Positions 9,387 to 18,392 of a stretch of DNA of 64,000 nt are shown in pieces (position 1 is the stretch's first letter; each line of letters opens with the position of its first letter). Made by a program: the position numbers and the translations under genes. Source of the DNA: Nocardia tenerifensis NBRC 101015 (GTDB taxonomy: Bacteria > Actinomycetota > Actinomycetes > Mycobacteriales > Mycobacteriaceae); the NCBI RefSeq assembly GCF_000308715.1, contig NZ_BAGH01000036.1, forward strand, positions 1-64,000, written 5' to 3'. Below the pieces are notes generated by a model. It worked only from the letters and a program-made list of their open reading frames with translations. It was not told the origin of the DNA and ran no database searches.

Positions 9387-10931
9387 TTATCGGGGTAGCC
9401 GGACGGTGAAGGTGGTGCCGACGCCCTCGGTACTGCGCACGCTCACCGTGCCGCCGTGCGCGGTGACCAGCGCCTGCACGATGGACAGGCCGAGGCCGGT
9501 GCCGCCGCTGGTGCGGGCGCGGGAACTGTCGGTGCGGTAGAAGCGCTCGAAGACGCGCTCGGCCTCGTCGGCGGGTAGGCCGGGCCCGGTGTCGGCGACC
9601 TCCAGCAGGACCTCGTCCTCGGTCGGGGTGAGGCGCACCGCCACCGCGGCGTCCGGCGGGGTGTGCGTGAGCGCGTTGTTGAGCAGGTTGGCCAGCACCT
9701 GACGGAGCCGGGTTTCGTCGCCGAGAATCTCCAAAGTGCCCTCGCCGGGCTCGATCTCGAGCTCGATGCGGCGCCGCGCCCCGTCCGGATCCGCGGCGGC
9801 GGCCATCGCCCGCGCGTTGTGCACGGCGTCGCTGGCCACGGCGAGCAGGTCGACCTGGCGCCGCTCCAGCGGGCGCTGCGCGTCCAGCCGCGCCAGCATG
9901 AGCAGGTCCTCGACCAGAATGCCCATGCGCTGCGACTCGCGTTCGATGCGGTCCATGAACAGGTCGGGATCGGCGGTCGCGCCCTGACGATAGAGTTCGG
10001 CGAAGCCGCGGATGGTGGTGAGCGGGGTGCGCAGCTCGTGGCTGGCGTCGGCGACGAACTGGCGCATCTTCGCCTCCGAGCGCTTGGCGGCGGCCTCGGA
10101 CGCCTCGGTCTTGGCGAACGCCTGCTGGATCTGGGCGAGCATGCCGTTGAGCGAGCGGGACAGCCGGTCGACCTCGGTGTTGTTGCCGCGCACGGGAACT
10201 CGCCGATACAGGTCCCCGCGCGCGATGGCGGCGGCGATGTTCTCCACCCGCCGCAGCGGGCGCAGGCTGCGCCGGATCACGAAGTACGCGGCGATCGCCA
10301 GCGCGGTCAGCACGATCAGTCCGACGACCAGTTCCAGCATGACGAGGCGCTGCACGATGTCGTGGTTCTGGTTCAGCGGCAGCGCCACCGTGGTGGTGCC
10401 GTCCGGAAGTCGGACGGTCAGCGTCCGCCACTCGGTCGGCCCGCCGCCGAGGGAGCCCACGGTCATCGGCCCCACCTGAGGAGAGTCCGGCAGGGCCGGT
10501 TCCGCGTCGAGGCCGAAGGCCTTGATGAAGTAGACCCGACCGTCGTCCTCCACCGACCGGACGTAGAACTGGCTGGTGTGGCGGGGATCGCCGGGCAGGC
10601 TCGGCGGCGGAGGCACCCGGCGGCGCGACCACTCGATCGCGCCGTTGCGCAGCTGCTGATCGGTGCGGTCGAGCAGTGAGCGTTCCAGGGCCGAGGTGAC
10701 CACCATGCCGGAGATCAGCAGGCCGAGGCCGGCGGTGGCGACCAGGATCAGCATGAGCGTCACCCGGAGGGGGATCGCGGAGAGCAGGGCGGAAGTTTTG
10801 GAGCGCAGCGCCGCGAGCCGACTCTGCGATCTCGTGCCTTCGCGAGTTGCCTTGTGGGGCCGCGTGTTTTCGCGACGGCTCGCTTCGTGCGGCTTCGGGT
10901 CTTCTCGACGCTCCGGCACCCCTTGCGTCAT
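9387..10931 (-). CDS. Sensor histidine kinase of an OmpR-type two-component system
   Basis: 514 aa. About 50 charged N-terminal residues, transmembrane helix 1 (about 55-80), extracytoplasmic sensor loop (about 82-193), transmembrane helix 2 (about 197-220), HAMP, HisKA with phospho-acceptor His298 in DASHELRTP, and an HATPase domain with N-box ([14 protein letters not shown], 410-423), G1 (DTGPGLP) and G2 (GGTGLGLS). Start ATG overlaps the stop of the response regulator gene (ATGA). Architecture and regulator resemble PhoPR/TcrXY-type systems of mycobacteria; the signal is unknown. The charged N-terminal extension is unusual and the true start could be further in. Confidence 0.92.
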   Translation of the reverse strand: MTQGVPERREDPKPHEASRRENTRPHKATREGTRSQSRLAALRSKTSALLSAIPLRVTLMLILVATAGLGLLISGMVVTSALERSLLDRTDQQLRNGAIEWSRRRVPPPPSLPGDPRHTSQFYVRSVEDDGRVYFIKAFGLDAEPALPDSPQVGPMTVGSLGGGPTEWRTLTVRLPDGTTTVALPLNQNHDIVQRLVMLELVVGLIVLTALAIAAYFVIRRSLRPLRRVENIAAAIARGDLYRRVPVRGNNTEVDRLSRSLNGMLAQIQQAFAKTEASEAAAKRSEAKMRQFVADASHELRTPLTTIRGFAELYRQGATADPDLFMDRIERESQRMGILVEDLLMLARLDAQRPLERRQVDLLAVASDAVHNARAMAAAADPDGARRRIELEIEPGEGTLEILGDETRLRQVLANLLNNALTHTPPDAAVAVRLTPTEDEVLLEVADTGPGLPADEAERVFERFYRTDSSRARTSGGTGLGLSIVQALVTAHGGTVSVRSTEGVGTTFTVRLPR

Positions 10932-11665
10932 TTCCCGCCCGAGCGGCTGCGACTCGGCGCGCGCATCACGTATCCCACCCCGCGCAGGGTGTGGATGAGC
11001 CGCTCGTCACCGGTGTCGACCTTCTTGCGCAGATACGACACGTAGGTCTCCACCACGCCGACCTCGCCGCCGAAGTCGTAGCGCCACACGTGATCCAGGA
11101 TGCGCGGCTTGCTCAGCACCGTGCCCGCGTTGACCATGAAGTAGCGCAGCAGGGTGAACTCGGTGGGGGAGAGCGCGACCGGCTCGCCCGCCTTCCACAC
11201 CTCGTGGGTGTCGTCGTCGAGTTCGATGTCCTCGAAGCGCAGGCGCGAACTCTCCCGCTGCGGCGCGGCGTGTCCGGCGCGGCGCAGGATCACTCGCAGG
11301 CGGGCCACCACCTCCTCCAGGCTGAACGGCTTGGTGACGTAGTCGTCGGCGCCGAGGGTGAGTCCGGTGATCTTGTCCTGGACTTCGTCACGCGCGGTCA
11401 GGAACAGGACCGGGGCGTCGATGCCGTCGGCGCGTAACCGCCGCAGCAGACCGAAGCCGTCCATGCCCGGCATCATCACATCGACGATCAGCGCCTGCGG
11501 CCGGAAGGTGCGCGCCTTGTCCAGCGCCTGCGCCCCGTCGGCGGCCGTATCGACCGCGAAGCCCTGATAGCGCAGGCTCACCGCGAGCAACTCGACGATC
11601 ATCGGCTCGTCGTCGACCACCAGCACCCGCGCCTCGGGTGCCTGCTCCGCAGGCGCACCACTCAT
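10928..11665 (-). CDS. OmpR/PhoP-family response regulator
   Basis: 245 aa from ATG 11665 (MSGAPAEQ). An in-frame TTG at 11707 would add 14 residues that look non-native, so ATG is preferred. Receiver domain with acidic pair VVDDE (18-20), phospho-acceptor Asp62 (IVDVMMPGMDG) and Lys112 (VTKPF), followed by a winged-helix DNA-binding domain (LSPTEFTLLRYF ... VVETYVSYLRKKVDTG ... TLRGVGYVMR). Very similar in pattern to mycobacterial PhoP/TcrX. Co-transcribed with the kinase downstream. Confidence 0.93.
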   Translation of the reverse strand: MSGAPAEQAPEARVLVVDDEPMIVELLAVSLRYQGFAVDTAADGAQALDKARTFRPQALIVDVMMPGMDGFGLLRRLRADGIDAPVLFLTARDEVQDKITGLTLGADDYVTKPFSLEEVVARLRVILRRAGHAAPQRESSRLRFEDIELDDDTHEVWKAGEPVALSPTEFTLLRYFMVNAGTVLSKPRILDHVWRYDFGGEVGVVETYVSYLRKKVDTGDERLIHTLRGVGYVMRAPSRSRSGGK

Positions 11666-11730
11666 GGGTTCATGGTCCGTTATCCAGCTGCGAACTTCCT
11701 GGACCAACCCTGGGTGATTCCTGTGAGGGC

Positions 11731-13302
11731 TTACCTGGACGGGTCGCTCTCCTCCGGGTACGTGTCGTCATCGGTCAGCAGCGCGCTGCCCGCGACCTGT
11801 CCCTGCGCCAGCGCCTCGAGGAACGCGCGGGCCCACCGGTCCACGTCGTGCGCGAGGACCTGGCGGCGCAGCGAACGCATGCGGCGGCGCTTGGTGTCGC
11901 GGTCGTCCTCGACGGCCGAGACGATGGCGTCCTTGACGCTGTCCAGGTCGTGCGGGTTGCACAGGTAGGACTGGCGCAATTCGGCTGCGGCGCCGGTGAA
12001 TTCGCTGAGCACCAGGGCGCCGTTGAGGCCGCTGTGGCAGGCGACGTACTCCTTGGCTACCAGGTTCATGCCGTCACGCAGCGGAGTCACCAGCATCACG
12101 TCGGCGGCGACGAAGAACGCGACCAGTTCGTCGCGCGGGATGGGCCGGTGCAGATAGTGCACTACCGGGTAGCCGACCCTGGCGAACTCGCCGTTGATCC
12201 GGCCGACCTGGCGCTCGATGTCGCCGCGCATCTGGATGTAGCTCTCCACCCGCTCGCGGCTCGGCGTGGCCAGCTGGACCATCACGGTCTCGGCCGGGTC
12301 GATCCGCTTCTCCAGCAGCAGCTCTTCGAGCGCGTTGAGCCGGATGTCGATGCCCTTGGTGTAGTCGAGGCGGTCGACGCCGAGCAGGATGTTCTTCGGA
12401 TTGCCCAGTTCCGCACGGATTTTCGCGGCCCGCTCGCGGATCGAGCGACGCCGCGAGTGCTCGTCGAGCTCGGCCGAGGAGATCGAGATCGGGAACGCGC
12501 CGACCCGGACCGTGCGGAAACCGACCTGCACGACGCCCAGCTTGGACCGGACGCCGACGGTGCCGCGCGAGGTCGGCTGCCCGGCCAGCCTGCGGGCCAG
12601 GTACAGGAAGTTCTGCGCGCCGCCGGGCAGGTGGAAACCGATCAGGTCCGCGCCAAGCAGACCCTCCACGATCTCCGTGCGCCACGGCATCTGCATGAAC
12701 AGCTCGACCGGCGGGAACGGGATGTGCAGGAAGAAGCCGATGGTCAGATCGGGTCGCAGCATCCGCAGCATCTTCGGCACCAGTTGCAGCTGGTAGTCCT
12801 GCACCCACACGGTGGCGCCCTCGGCGGCCACCTTCGCGGTCGCCTCGGCGAAGCGCCGGTTCACCGTGACGTAGGCGGCCCACCACTTGCGGTCGTAGAC
12901 CGGGCGCACGATCACGTCGTGATACAGCGGCCACAGCGTGCCGTTGGAGAAGCCCTCGTAGTAGTCGGCCACCTCCTGCGCCGACAGCGGCACCGGATGC
13001 AGTTCGAGGCCGTCCTCGATGATCGGATCGACGTCCGCGTCGGGCACCCCCGCCCAGCCGACCCACGCACCCTTGTTGTTGCGCAGCACCGGCTCCAGCG
13101 CGGTGACCAGGCCGCCTGGACTGCGTTTCCACCGGGTGGTGCCGTCGGGCAACCGTTCCAGGTCGACCGGGAGACGGTTGGCCACGACGACGAAACCCGA
13201 CCCGGATTCGGACGGGCCGGTGCTCGCCGTGGTCGTCTCGTCGGGTGCGGTGTCGTCGTGTGCGGTGTCTAGGGCGGGGTCGGAGTCGTCGGACGAAGTC
13301 AT
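11731..13302 (-). CDS. otsA: Trehalose-6-phosphate synthase (GT20)
   Basis: 523 aa from ATG 13302; a GTG 9 bases upstream is also possible. It joins UDP- or ADP-glucose with glucose-6-phosphate to make trehalose-6-phosphate, the precursor of trehalose used for stress protection and mycolate carriers. GT-B signatures visible: [13 protein letters not shown] near the N-terminus, [25 protein letters not shown], the [11 protein letters not shown] loop, and [10 protein letters not shown] near the C-terminus. The first 35 residues are a Ser/Asp/Thr-rich extension. A small gene lies 91 bases upstream on the same strand. Confidence 0.95.
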   Translation of the reverse strand: MTSSDDSDPALDTAHDDTAPDETTTASTGPSESGSGFVVVANRLPVDLERLPDGTTRWKRSPGGLVTALEPVLRNNKGAWVGWAGVPDADVDPIIEDGLELHPVPLSAQEVADYYEGFSNGTLWPLYHDVIVRPVYDRKWWAAYVTVNRRFAEATAKVAAEGATVWVQDYQLQLVPKMLRMLRPDLTIGFFLHIPFPPVELFMQMPWRTEIVEGLLGADLIGFHLPGGAQNFLYLARRLAGQPTSRGTVGVRSKLGVVQVGFRTVRVGAFPISISSAELDEHSRRRSIRERAAKIRAELGNPKNILLGVDRLDYTKGIDIRLNALEELLLEKRIDPAETVMVQLATPSRERVESYIQMRGDIERQVGRINGEFARVGYPVVHYLHRPIPRDELVAFFVAADVMLVTPLRDGMNLVAKEYVACHSGLNGALVLSEFTGAAAELRQSYLCNPHDLDSVKDAIVSAVEDDRDTKRRRMRSLRRQVLAHDVDRWARAFLEALAQGQVAGSALLTDDDTYPEESDPSR

Positions 13303-13393
13303 CTGGTCCACTCACGCATCCTTTTGCACGTCGCTGGGTCCCCCGGGCAAATCCGGTAAGTCGACGTCGCCGTTGGCGTCGAAAGGGTGGCTC

Positions 13394-13564
13394 TTATTCG
13401 CCTCGGGCACCGGGTCCGATGCCGAGCATCGACAACAGCATCCGGCACTCGTCGGCATCCTCGGCGTAGGCCGCGACGACACGCTGCGCCTGACGTGCGG
13501 TCTCGTCGGCGAGTGGTTCCAGATCGTCGTCCGCGATGTCGTTCGCGCTGCCCTTCGCGGCCAT
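13394..13564 (-). CDS. Small acidic conserved-looking protein upstream of otsA
   Basis: A 56-aa reading frame read from the minus strand: ATG at 13564, stop TAA at 13394. A good Shine-Dalgarno (GGGAGG) lies about 8 bases upstream of the ATG. The protein reads MAAKGSANDIADDDL... and ends LLSMLGIGPGARGE; it is acidic, helical in appearance and has one Cys. Codon use is typical of the chromosome (G/C at third positions). It is same-strand with otsA and probably co-transcribed. I do not recognise a family. Confidence 0.7.
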   Translation of the reverse strand: MAAKGSANDIADDDLEPLADETARQAQRVVAAYAEDADECRMLLSMLGIGPGARGE

Positions 13565-13728
13565 CTTCAAGTCCTCCCGGTTAAATACGCTCGTACGTGC
13601 GAATAGTCAATGGTATCTGGCGTCGCCAGGCGCGGGTGGCACCCGCGTCAGACCAGCCCCCGGCCGGTGCGCCGACTTCATACCGCTCTATACCCTGGGG
13701 CGGAGCATCAAACCACGAAAGGGTCGAT

Positions 13729-14562
13729 ATGCCGCTGGCCACGGTGAACGGAATTTCCCTCAACTACCAGGTCAAAGGTGACCGTGCGCGGGGTACCGAT
13801 GTCAAGGGGTCGGGGCCGCTTGTGGTCATGATCATGGGCACCGGCAGTCCCGGCCGCGTCTGGGAGCTGCATCAGGTGCCCGCGCTGGTCGCGGCCGGGT
13901 ACCGGGTGTGCACCTTCGACAATCGCGGCATCGCACCCTCTTTCGAGGCCGCCGACGGCATGACCATCGACCAGCTGGTCGCCGATACCGCCGCGCTGAT
14001 CGAGTTCCTAGATGAGGGGCCCGCGCTCGTGGTCGGCACCTCGATGGGCGCCCGGGTCGCGCAGGAACTCGCGCTCGCCCGGCCCGAACTGGTGCGCAAG
14101 GCCGTATTCATGGCCGGCCACGGACGCCTCGACCAGTTCCAGAAGACGCTCTCGCTCGGCGAGCACGACCTCGACGCCAGCGGGGTGAGACTGCCGGAGA
14201 AGTACGAGGCGGCGGTGACCGCGGTGATGAACTTGTCGCCCGCCACGCTGGCCGACCCGAACGCCGCCCGCGACTGGCTCGACCTGTTCGAGTTCACCGG
14301 CGGCCCGGTGTCGCCCGGTATTCGCGCGCAACGCCGGATGGACCACGACTTCGACCGGGTGCAGGCCTACCGCGCGATCACGGTGCCGTGCCTGTCGGTC
14401 GGTTTCGCCGACGACCGGATGATCCCGCCCTACCTGTCCAGGGAGATTGCCGAGGTCATCCCCGGTGCGCGCTACCAAGAGGTGCCGGACGCGGGCCACT
14501 TCGGCTACCTCGAGCGGCCCGAGGCGGTGAACAAGATTCTGCTCGACTTCTTCGATAGCTGA
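13729..14562 (+). CDS. Alpha/beta hydrolase
   Basis: 277 aa from ATG 13729 with GAAAGGG just upstream; the frame is open earlier but the family start is here (MPLATVNGISLNYQV). Alpha/beta hydrolase fold: oxyanion region MIMGTGSPGRVW, nucleophile elbow GTSMGAR (Ser near residue 105), acid in the FADDRMI strand, and catalytic His in DAGHFGYLERPE. Substrate unknown. Transcribed divergently from the small otsA-linked gene, with about 165 bp between them for both promoters. Confidence 0.88.
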   Translation: MPLATVNGISLNYQVKGDRARGTDVKGSGPLVVMIMGTGSPGRVWELHQVPALVAAGYRVCTFDNRGIAPSFEAADGMTIDQLVADTAALIEFLDEGPALVVGTSMGARVAQELALARPELVRKAVFMAGHGRLDQFQKTLSLGEHDLDASGVRLPEKYEAAVTAVMNLSPATLADPNAARDWLDLFEFTGGPVSPGIRAQRRMDHDFDRVQAYRAITVPCLSVGFADDRMIPPYLSREIAEVIPGARYQEVPDAGHFGYLERPEAVNKILLDFFDS

Positions 14563-14735
14563 GATTCCCCGGCCAGAGGTAACCGCCCAGGCGTAACGTC
14601 TCCCTTGCTAGGGTCGAAACAACGCTCGGTACCGCAACGGCGCGCAAGTCCGTGGAACCCTAGGTTCGTCGGGCCGAGCGCCGGGCGATCCACGAGCGAT
14701 TCCCGTACACAGCGCCAGTATCCAGTGAGGTGAAA

Positions 14736-14978
14736 TTGAGCACCAACCCCTTCGATGATGAAGACGGCCGCTTCTTCGTCCTGGTCAACGACGAAGAACA
14801 GCATTCCCTGTGGCCTGCCTTTGCGGAGGTCCCGGCCGGATGGCGGGTCGTGTTCGGCGAGGACAGCCGGGCCGCCTGCGTCGAGTACGTCGAGAAGAAC
14901 TGGACCGACATGCGTCCCAAGAGCCTGCGCGACGCGATGGCCGCCGACGACGCGGCCCGTCAGGGCGCCCAGTCCTGA
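14736..14978 (+). CDS. mbtH: MbtH-like protein (orphan)
   Basis: MbtH proteins bind and activate adenylation domains of nonribosomal peptide synthetases. Signature present: [37 protein letters not shown]. Start choice: TTG 14736 gives the usual [11 protein letters not shown] beginning and has GAGGTG a few bases upstream; GTG 14730 would overlap that site and is less likely. About 80 aa. No synthetase gene is nearby in this window, so it probably serves a cluster elsewhere in the genome. Confidence 0.9.
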   Translation: MSTNPFDDEDGRFFVLVNDEEQHSLWPAFAEVPAGWRVVFGEDSRAACVEYVEKNWTDMRPKSLRDAMAADDAARQGAQS

Positions 14979-15087
14979 TCCCGCGGTAGCCGAATACTGC
15001 GCTGGGACAACCCGACTGCGTGATGCCGTAAGCCGGTGTCACGCAGTCGGCGTGCCCGGCTATGATGACAACCGCTTGTCACCCCAC

Positions 15088-15159
15088 GCCTCCTTAGCTC
15101 AGTGGTAGAGCACTCGCCTTGTAAGCGAAAGGTCGTCAGTTCAATCCTGACAGGGGGCT
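15088..15159 (+). tRNA. tRNA-Thr (TGT anticodon)
   Basis: 72-nt cloverleaf without encoded CCA. Acceptor stem GCCTCCT pairs with AGGGGGC (one G-T pair), D stem GCTC/GAGC, anticodon loop CTTGTAA giving TGT, T arm GTCAG-TTCAATC-CTGAC. Position 27-43 is a C-A mismatch. The 3' part from the anticodon loop onward is repeated at 48798, showing that this gene is the integration target of the element to its right; the insertion restores the complete tRNA. Confidence 0.95.
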
Positions 15160-15164
15160 CAAAC
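15117..15164 (+). repeat. attL: 48-bp direct repeat in tRNA-Thr
   Basis: Runs from the anticodon loop through the T arm and the 3' end of the tRNA to five bases beyond it. Identical to 48798-48845. Element-side sequence begins immediately after. GAACAGCACTAAACT, a 15-bp word at 15224-15238, recurs at 48719-48733 inside the other end and may be an integrase arm site. Confidence 0.95.
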
Positions 15165-15167
15165 CGT

Positions 15168-15196
15168 CCCTGACCTGCTGAAACATCAGGTCAGGG
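15168..15196 (+). terminator. Terminator behind tRNA-Thr
   Basis: Perfect 10-bp stem CCCTGACCTG / CAGGTCAGGG with a 9-base loop, followed by ATTTCATTT. It lies on the element side of attL, so the element supplies the tRNA with a terminator after integration. Confidence 0.85.
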
Positions 15197-15253
15197 ATTT
15201 CATTTAGGCGGAGCACAGTGCTCGAACAGCACTAAACTGTTAGTTTGGTGGGT

Positions 15254-16204
15254 ATGACCGTCGCTCGGAACCGGCAACCGCGCAACCTCGATGCGGGCCC
15301 GTTCGAGCCCGTGATTCGGTCGTTCAAACTCCACCTCAACGCCGAAGGTAAGTCTCCGAAGACCGTCAACACCTACGTCGAGGCGGTTCAGTGGTTCGCC
15401 GGCCAACATCTGCGCAGTGAGACCGACCGCGTGGATTGGGCTGAAGTCGTCGCCGACGATCTCAAGGCGTGGATGGTCTGGCTGCTCGATCGCTACTCGG
15501 ACAGCTATGCGAACAATCAGTATCGGGCGTTGCAGCAGTTCTTCAAGTGGTACGCGGACGAGGAAGATTTGCCGAATCCGATGGCGAAGATGAAGCCGCC
15601 GAGGATCAAGGAAACGGTCGTCCCGGTCTTCACTGAGGACGAGCTTTCGGCTCTGTCGCGCACATGTGGCGGCAAGACCTTCGTAGACCGGCGGGACCAA
15701 GCCATCGTCGAAATGTTCAAAGCGACCGGCATCCGACTGTTCGAGATGGCTGACATCAACTACGTACCGAACGCACCCGACCGCAGCGACATCGACCTCG
15801 ACCGCCGCGAGCTGATCGTACGGGGCAAGGGCGGCAAGGAGCGTCGCTGCAAGTTCGGTTTCGAGGCCGCACGAGCCGTCGACCGCTACGTGCGCCTCCG
15901 GTCCAAGCACACACATGCGGAGAGCCCGAAGCTGTGGCTGGGCGTCAACAACCGGCCGCCGATGACAGCCCACGGCATCTATCAGATGATCGTTCGCCGC
16001 GGGGAGGACTGCGGTGTCGCCGTCAACCCGCACAAGTTCCGGCATCACTTCTCGCACACCTGGCTCGACAACGGTGGCGGTGAAGGTGACCTGATGGAGC
16101 TCAACGGCTGGACCTCACCGCAGATGCTCGCCCGGTACGGTGCCAGCGCCCGGAACGCACGGGCGAGGCGCACCTACGACCGCATCATGTCTGGCAACAA
16201 ATAG
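15254..16204 (+). CDS. int: Tyrosine recombinase (integrase)
   Basis: 316 aa from ATG 15254 (TTG 15245 and GTG 15248 are alternatives). N-terminal SAM-like core-binding domain (about 20-110) and C-terminal catalytic domain. Catalytic set: Arg161 (GIRLFEM), Lys in the beta-hairpin GKGGKER, His260 and Arg263 (HKFRHHFSH), and nucleophile Tyr295 (LARYGAS). The second His is replaced by Trp286 (NGWTSPQM), a known natural variant. Adjacent to attL, as expected for site-specific integration into tRNA-Thr. Upstream AAACTGTTAGTTT is a small inverted repeat. Confidence 0.95.
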   Translation: MTVARNRQPRNLDAGPFEPVIRSFKLHLNAEGKSPKTVNTYVEAVQWFAGQHLRSETDRVDWAEVVADDLKAWMVWLLDRYSDSYANNQYRALQQFFKWYADEEDLPNPMAKMKPPRIKETVVPVFTEDELSALSRTCGGKTFVDRRDQAIVEMFKATGIRLFEMADINYVPNAPDRSDIDLDRRELIVRGKGGKERRCKFGFEAARAVDRYVRLRSKHTHAESPKLWLGVNNRPPMTAHGIYQMIVRRGEDCGVAVNPHKFRHHFSHTWLDNGGGEGDLMELNGWTSPQMLARYGASARNARARRTYDRIMSGNK

Positions 16205-16286
16205 GTCGTTGTTTGATTCGGTGGCTTCGCGGCATCCCCAGAGTGGGGTAGATGAAGCAACCTAGCGAAGCGATACGGTGACCACC

Positions 16287-16823
16287 ATGCATGAGGACCT
16301 GAGCGCATGGGCCGAACGGCTTGCGCGGAAGCATCTGCGTGAGCTTCCTTCTCGGCTAAAGCATGTCGAAGGCGTAGCGCGGCAATCGAGGCGAATAGCC
16401 GGCCTAGTCGACGACCCAACTCTATTAGTTGCGGCTGCCTGGCTCCATGACATTGGCTATGCACCACACGTCGTTGAAACCGGTTTCCATCCGCTCGACG
16501 GTGCTGAGTTCCTTAGAACACAAGGCGCACCGGACCGGCTGTGCGCTCTCGTTGCGAATCACTCGTGTGCGCATGTTGAAGCGCGACGCCGAGAGGTGTC
16601 GCTGCCGTGGCCTGACGAGCGCACTGCGCTACGAGATGCACTCTGGTGGGCCGACATGACAACGGCGCCGACAGGCAAGACTGTGGACGCGAGGGATCGT
16701 CTCGCAGAGGTTCGCGAACGGTACGGCCCTGACCATGTTGTGACTCAGTCGATTGCAGAGGCCGCGTCCGAAATACTTGAGGCCGTCGACCGGACGGAGT
16801 CCTTGCGTCACGCCGTCACGTGA
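16287..16823 (+). CDS. HD-domain phosphohydrolase
   Basis: 178 aa from ATG 16287; GTG 16278 in frame is possible. HD superfamily metal-dependent phosphohydrolase: His in LKHVEGVARQ, the HD pair in AAWLHDIGY (about residues 55-60), His in TGFHPLDGAEF and in VANHSC, and Asp in ALWWADMTT. Substrate unknown; such genes are regular partners of Nudix and XRE genes in actinomycete integrative elements. Its 3' end overlaps the convergent Nudix gene by 8 bases. Base composition is lower in GC than the flanking chromosome. Confidence 0.85.
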   Translation: MHEDLSAWAERLARKHLRELPSRLKHVEGVARQSRRIAGLVDDPTLLVAAAWLHDIGYAPHVVETGFHPLDGAEFLRTQGAPDRLCALVANHSCAHVEARRREVSLPWPDERTALRDALWWADMTTAPTGKTVDARDRLAEVRERYGPDHVVTQSIAEAASEILEAVDRTESLRHAVT

Positions 16824-17286
16824 AGTACGGACCGTCCTGCGGATCTAGCGCGCGTTTGATCCGCAGTGCTATTGAGGGATGAATATCGAGTGCGGATAGG
16901 TCGCGAGGGGAAACCCAAAGCACTTCTTTGGATTCTGAACTGGTCTCCAACGTCCCGCCAATCGGTTCGGCGCGGAAGCAAATTGAAAACTCTTGCCTAA
17001 CTTCACCATCATCGTATGCAATTACATGTTTCGGATTCGAGAAGATTCCGACGAGACTCGTGATTTGAACCGCAATGCCCGTCTCTTCGAGTACTTCACG
17101 GATGACGGCATCGGTAACCGTCTCGCCAACATCGAGGCCACCGCCAGGGATTGAGTACTTGTTGTTATCGGTCCGGCGAATCATTAGGATATTGCCAGTG
17201 TAATCTCGCACAAACGCGCTGACCGCGACTTTAATGCTGTTGGCAATCGGCGCATTCGGGTCATCGAAATAGTCGATTCGACTCAT
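16816..17286 (-). CDS. Nudix hydrolase, possibly a Pif-like transfer immunity factor
   Basis: 156 aa with a full Nudix box, residues 49-71: G-x5-E-x7-REVLEETGI. Start ATG has AAGGTAAGGG upstream and lies 4 bases after the stop of the XRE gene, so the two form an operon. In the Streptomyces element pSAM2 the Nudix protein Pif blocks redundant transfer into cells that already hold the element; the similar placement here suggests, but does not prove, that role. A house-cleaning nucleotide hydrolase is the alternative. Confidence 0.88.
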   Translation of the reverse strand: MSRIDYFDDPNAPIANSIKVAVSAFVRDYTGNILMIRRTDNNKYSIPGGGLDVGETVTDAVIREVLEETGIAVQITSLVGIFSNPKHVIAYDDGEVRQEFSICFRAEPIGGTLETSSESKEVLWVSPRDLSALDIHPSIALRIKRALDPQDGPYFT

Positions 17287-17290
17287 TCCC

Positions 17291-18031
17291 TTACCTTTCC
17301 ATAGATGCGTTTTGCCAGACGTGCTCGAAACTCGTCATGTACGTCTCAAAAAGGTCTCCAGCGGGAAGCTGGCGCAGGTGCATAGCCGGTGCGTACGCCC
17401 CTGGAAGTCCGTAGGCATGCATGTTGACGATCATCTCGTTGTCGAATCTGAACACTGAGTTGTACAGCGTCGTGTCGTGATACCGGAGTTCGACACCGTC
17501 AATGCCGCCGAGCGGCTCAATGAGAGCGAGCGCGTTGCTGATCCTTGATGCCACTGTTCCCTCGGCGAGCCTTTCCTCGGCACTCCGTTTTCCTGCTTCG
17601 GGAGCCTCTGGTCGCCCGAAGAGCAGCCGCACTTTCAAGCCGTCCCGTGTCTTCTTTCGCACCACGCGAGTGAAATCAGGTTCTTCGGCGAGGAATAGGC
17701 CAGCAAGCACCAAGATATCCAGACGTTCGCACGTAGCCGACAGCAAACGCTTCCACAATTCGCTGGGGATCGAACTGCGGTGAGGGTAAACCTTCAGAAC
17801 TTCAGACTCGGCTACCTCGGCCTTTTTCTCAGGCGCTAGCGCATCCGGCCATAGGTAATTCTCCGTCTCTTGGACCAACGCTGCGACCTTATGGCGGTGG
17901 CGGGGATAGGGCGTTCGCGCCTTGGTGATCCAGCGCTCCACCGTCTTGGGCTCGACGCCGGTTTCTACTGCGACGGCAGCGATATCGAGGCCGGCTTGCT
18001 GCAGCGCGTTGCGAAGGCGTTCATTCGCCAT
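17291..18031 (-). CDS. XRE-type transcriptional regulator with C-terminal sensor domain
   Basis: 246 aa. N-terminal helix-turn-helix (about 5-45: LRNALQQAGLDIAAVAVETG ... KTVERWI), then a 150-residue domain with LDILVLAGLFL, VKVRLLFGRPEAP and RFDNEMIVNMHAYG that resembles DUF5919/PLD-like sensor regions of element regulators. It faces the excisionase-like gene and probably controls that promoter and its own. Two tandem TAGGGACTTC repeats just upstream of its ATG are likely binding sites. Operon with the Nudix gene. Confidence 0.85.
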   Translation of the reverse strand: MANERLRNALQQAGLDIAAVAVETGVEPKTVERWITKARTPYPRHRHKVAALVQETENYLWPDALAPEKKAEVAESEVLKVYPHRSSIPSELWKRLLSATCERLDILVLAGLFLAEEPDFTRVVRKKTRDGLKVRLLFGRPEAPEAGKRSAEERLAEGTVASRISNALALIEPLGGIDGVELRYHDTTLYNSVFRFDNEMIVNMHAYGLPGAYAPAMHLRQLPAGDLFETYMTSFEHVWQNASMER

Positions 18032-18044
18032 GCCGTCTCCAAGT

Positions 18045-18064
18045 TAGGGACTTCTAGGGACTTC
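18045..18064 (+). promoter_or_regulatory. Candidate operator: tandem TAGGGACTTC repeats
   Basis: Two perfect, directly adjacent 10-bp repeats (18045-18054, 18055-18064), 14 bases upstream of the XRE start codon and within the 148-bp divergent spacer to the HTH/xis gene. Likely bound by the XRE regulator. A looser TCTTCACACG follows at about 18083. Confidence 0.5.
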
Positions 18065-18179
18065 TTCACGGTACCCGAGACGTCTTCACACGTCCAGCTA
18101 TGTGGTGCTTCGGCGCGCTGATTCAGCGAAAAGTGGCGAATAGCAACAAATTTCCACTTCCGAAGGGAGCAATGTCGCG

Positions 18180-18392
18180 ATGGACCGGACTTCTACTGAG
18201 GCGCGCAAGCTGATCAGTCTCAAAGCGGCCGCCGCAATGGTCGACGTGGACACCAGAACGATTCGTAACTGGATCGCCGCGGGCGACCTCGCTGGGTTCC
18301 GAGTGAACGGTCACCTTTTGCGGGTGGAGCGAGGCGAAGTTCTTGCCCTCATTCAGCCGACTGATGTAGTCGAGTCAGGCGGTGCGGCATGA
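18180..18392 (+). CDS. xis: Excisionase-like helix-turn-helix protein
   Basis: 70 aa. MerR/excisionase-type HTH_17 fold: ISLKAAAAMVDVDTRTIRNW, then a wing GFRVNGHLLRVERGEVLAL. The start ATG 18180 has GAAGGGAGC about 11 bases upstream; an ATG 8 bases earlier is out of frame. First gene of the rightward operon, divergent from the XRE regulator; probably promotes excision or acts as a regulator. Stop overlaps the next start (ATGA). Confidence 0.85.
   Translation: MDRTSTEARKLISLKAAAAMVDVDTRTIRNWIAAGDLAGFRVNGHLLRVERGEVLALIQPTDVVESGGAA

Noticed and set aside
9663..10679. Long plus-strand open frame opposite the histidine kinase
   Set aside because: Antisense shadow of a gene with full kinase motifs; no ribosome site and no recognisable protein.
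11638..13272. 544-codon plus-strand frame opposite otsA
   Set aside because: High-GC antisense shadow; otsA motifs lie on the minus strand.
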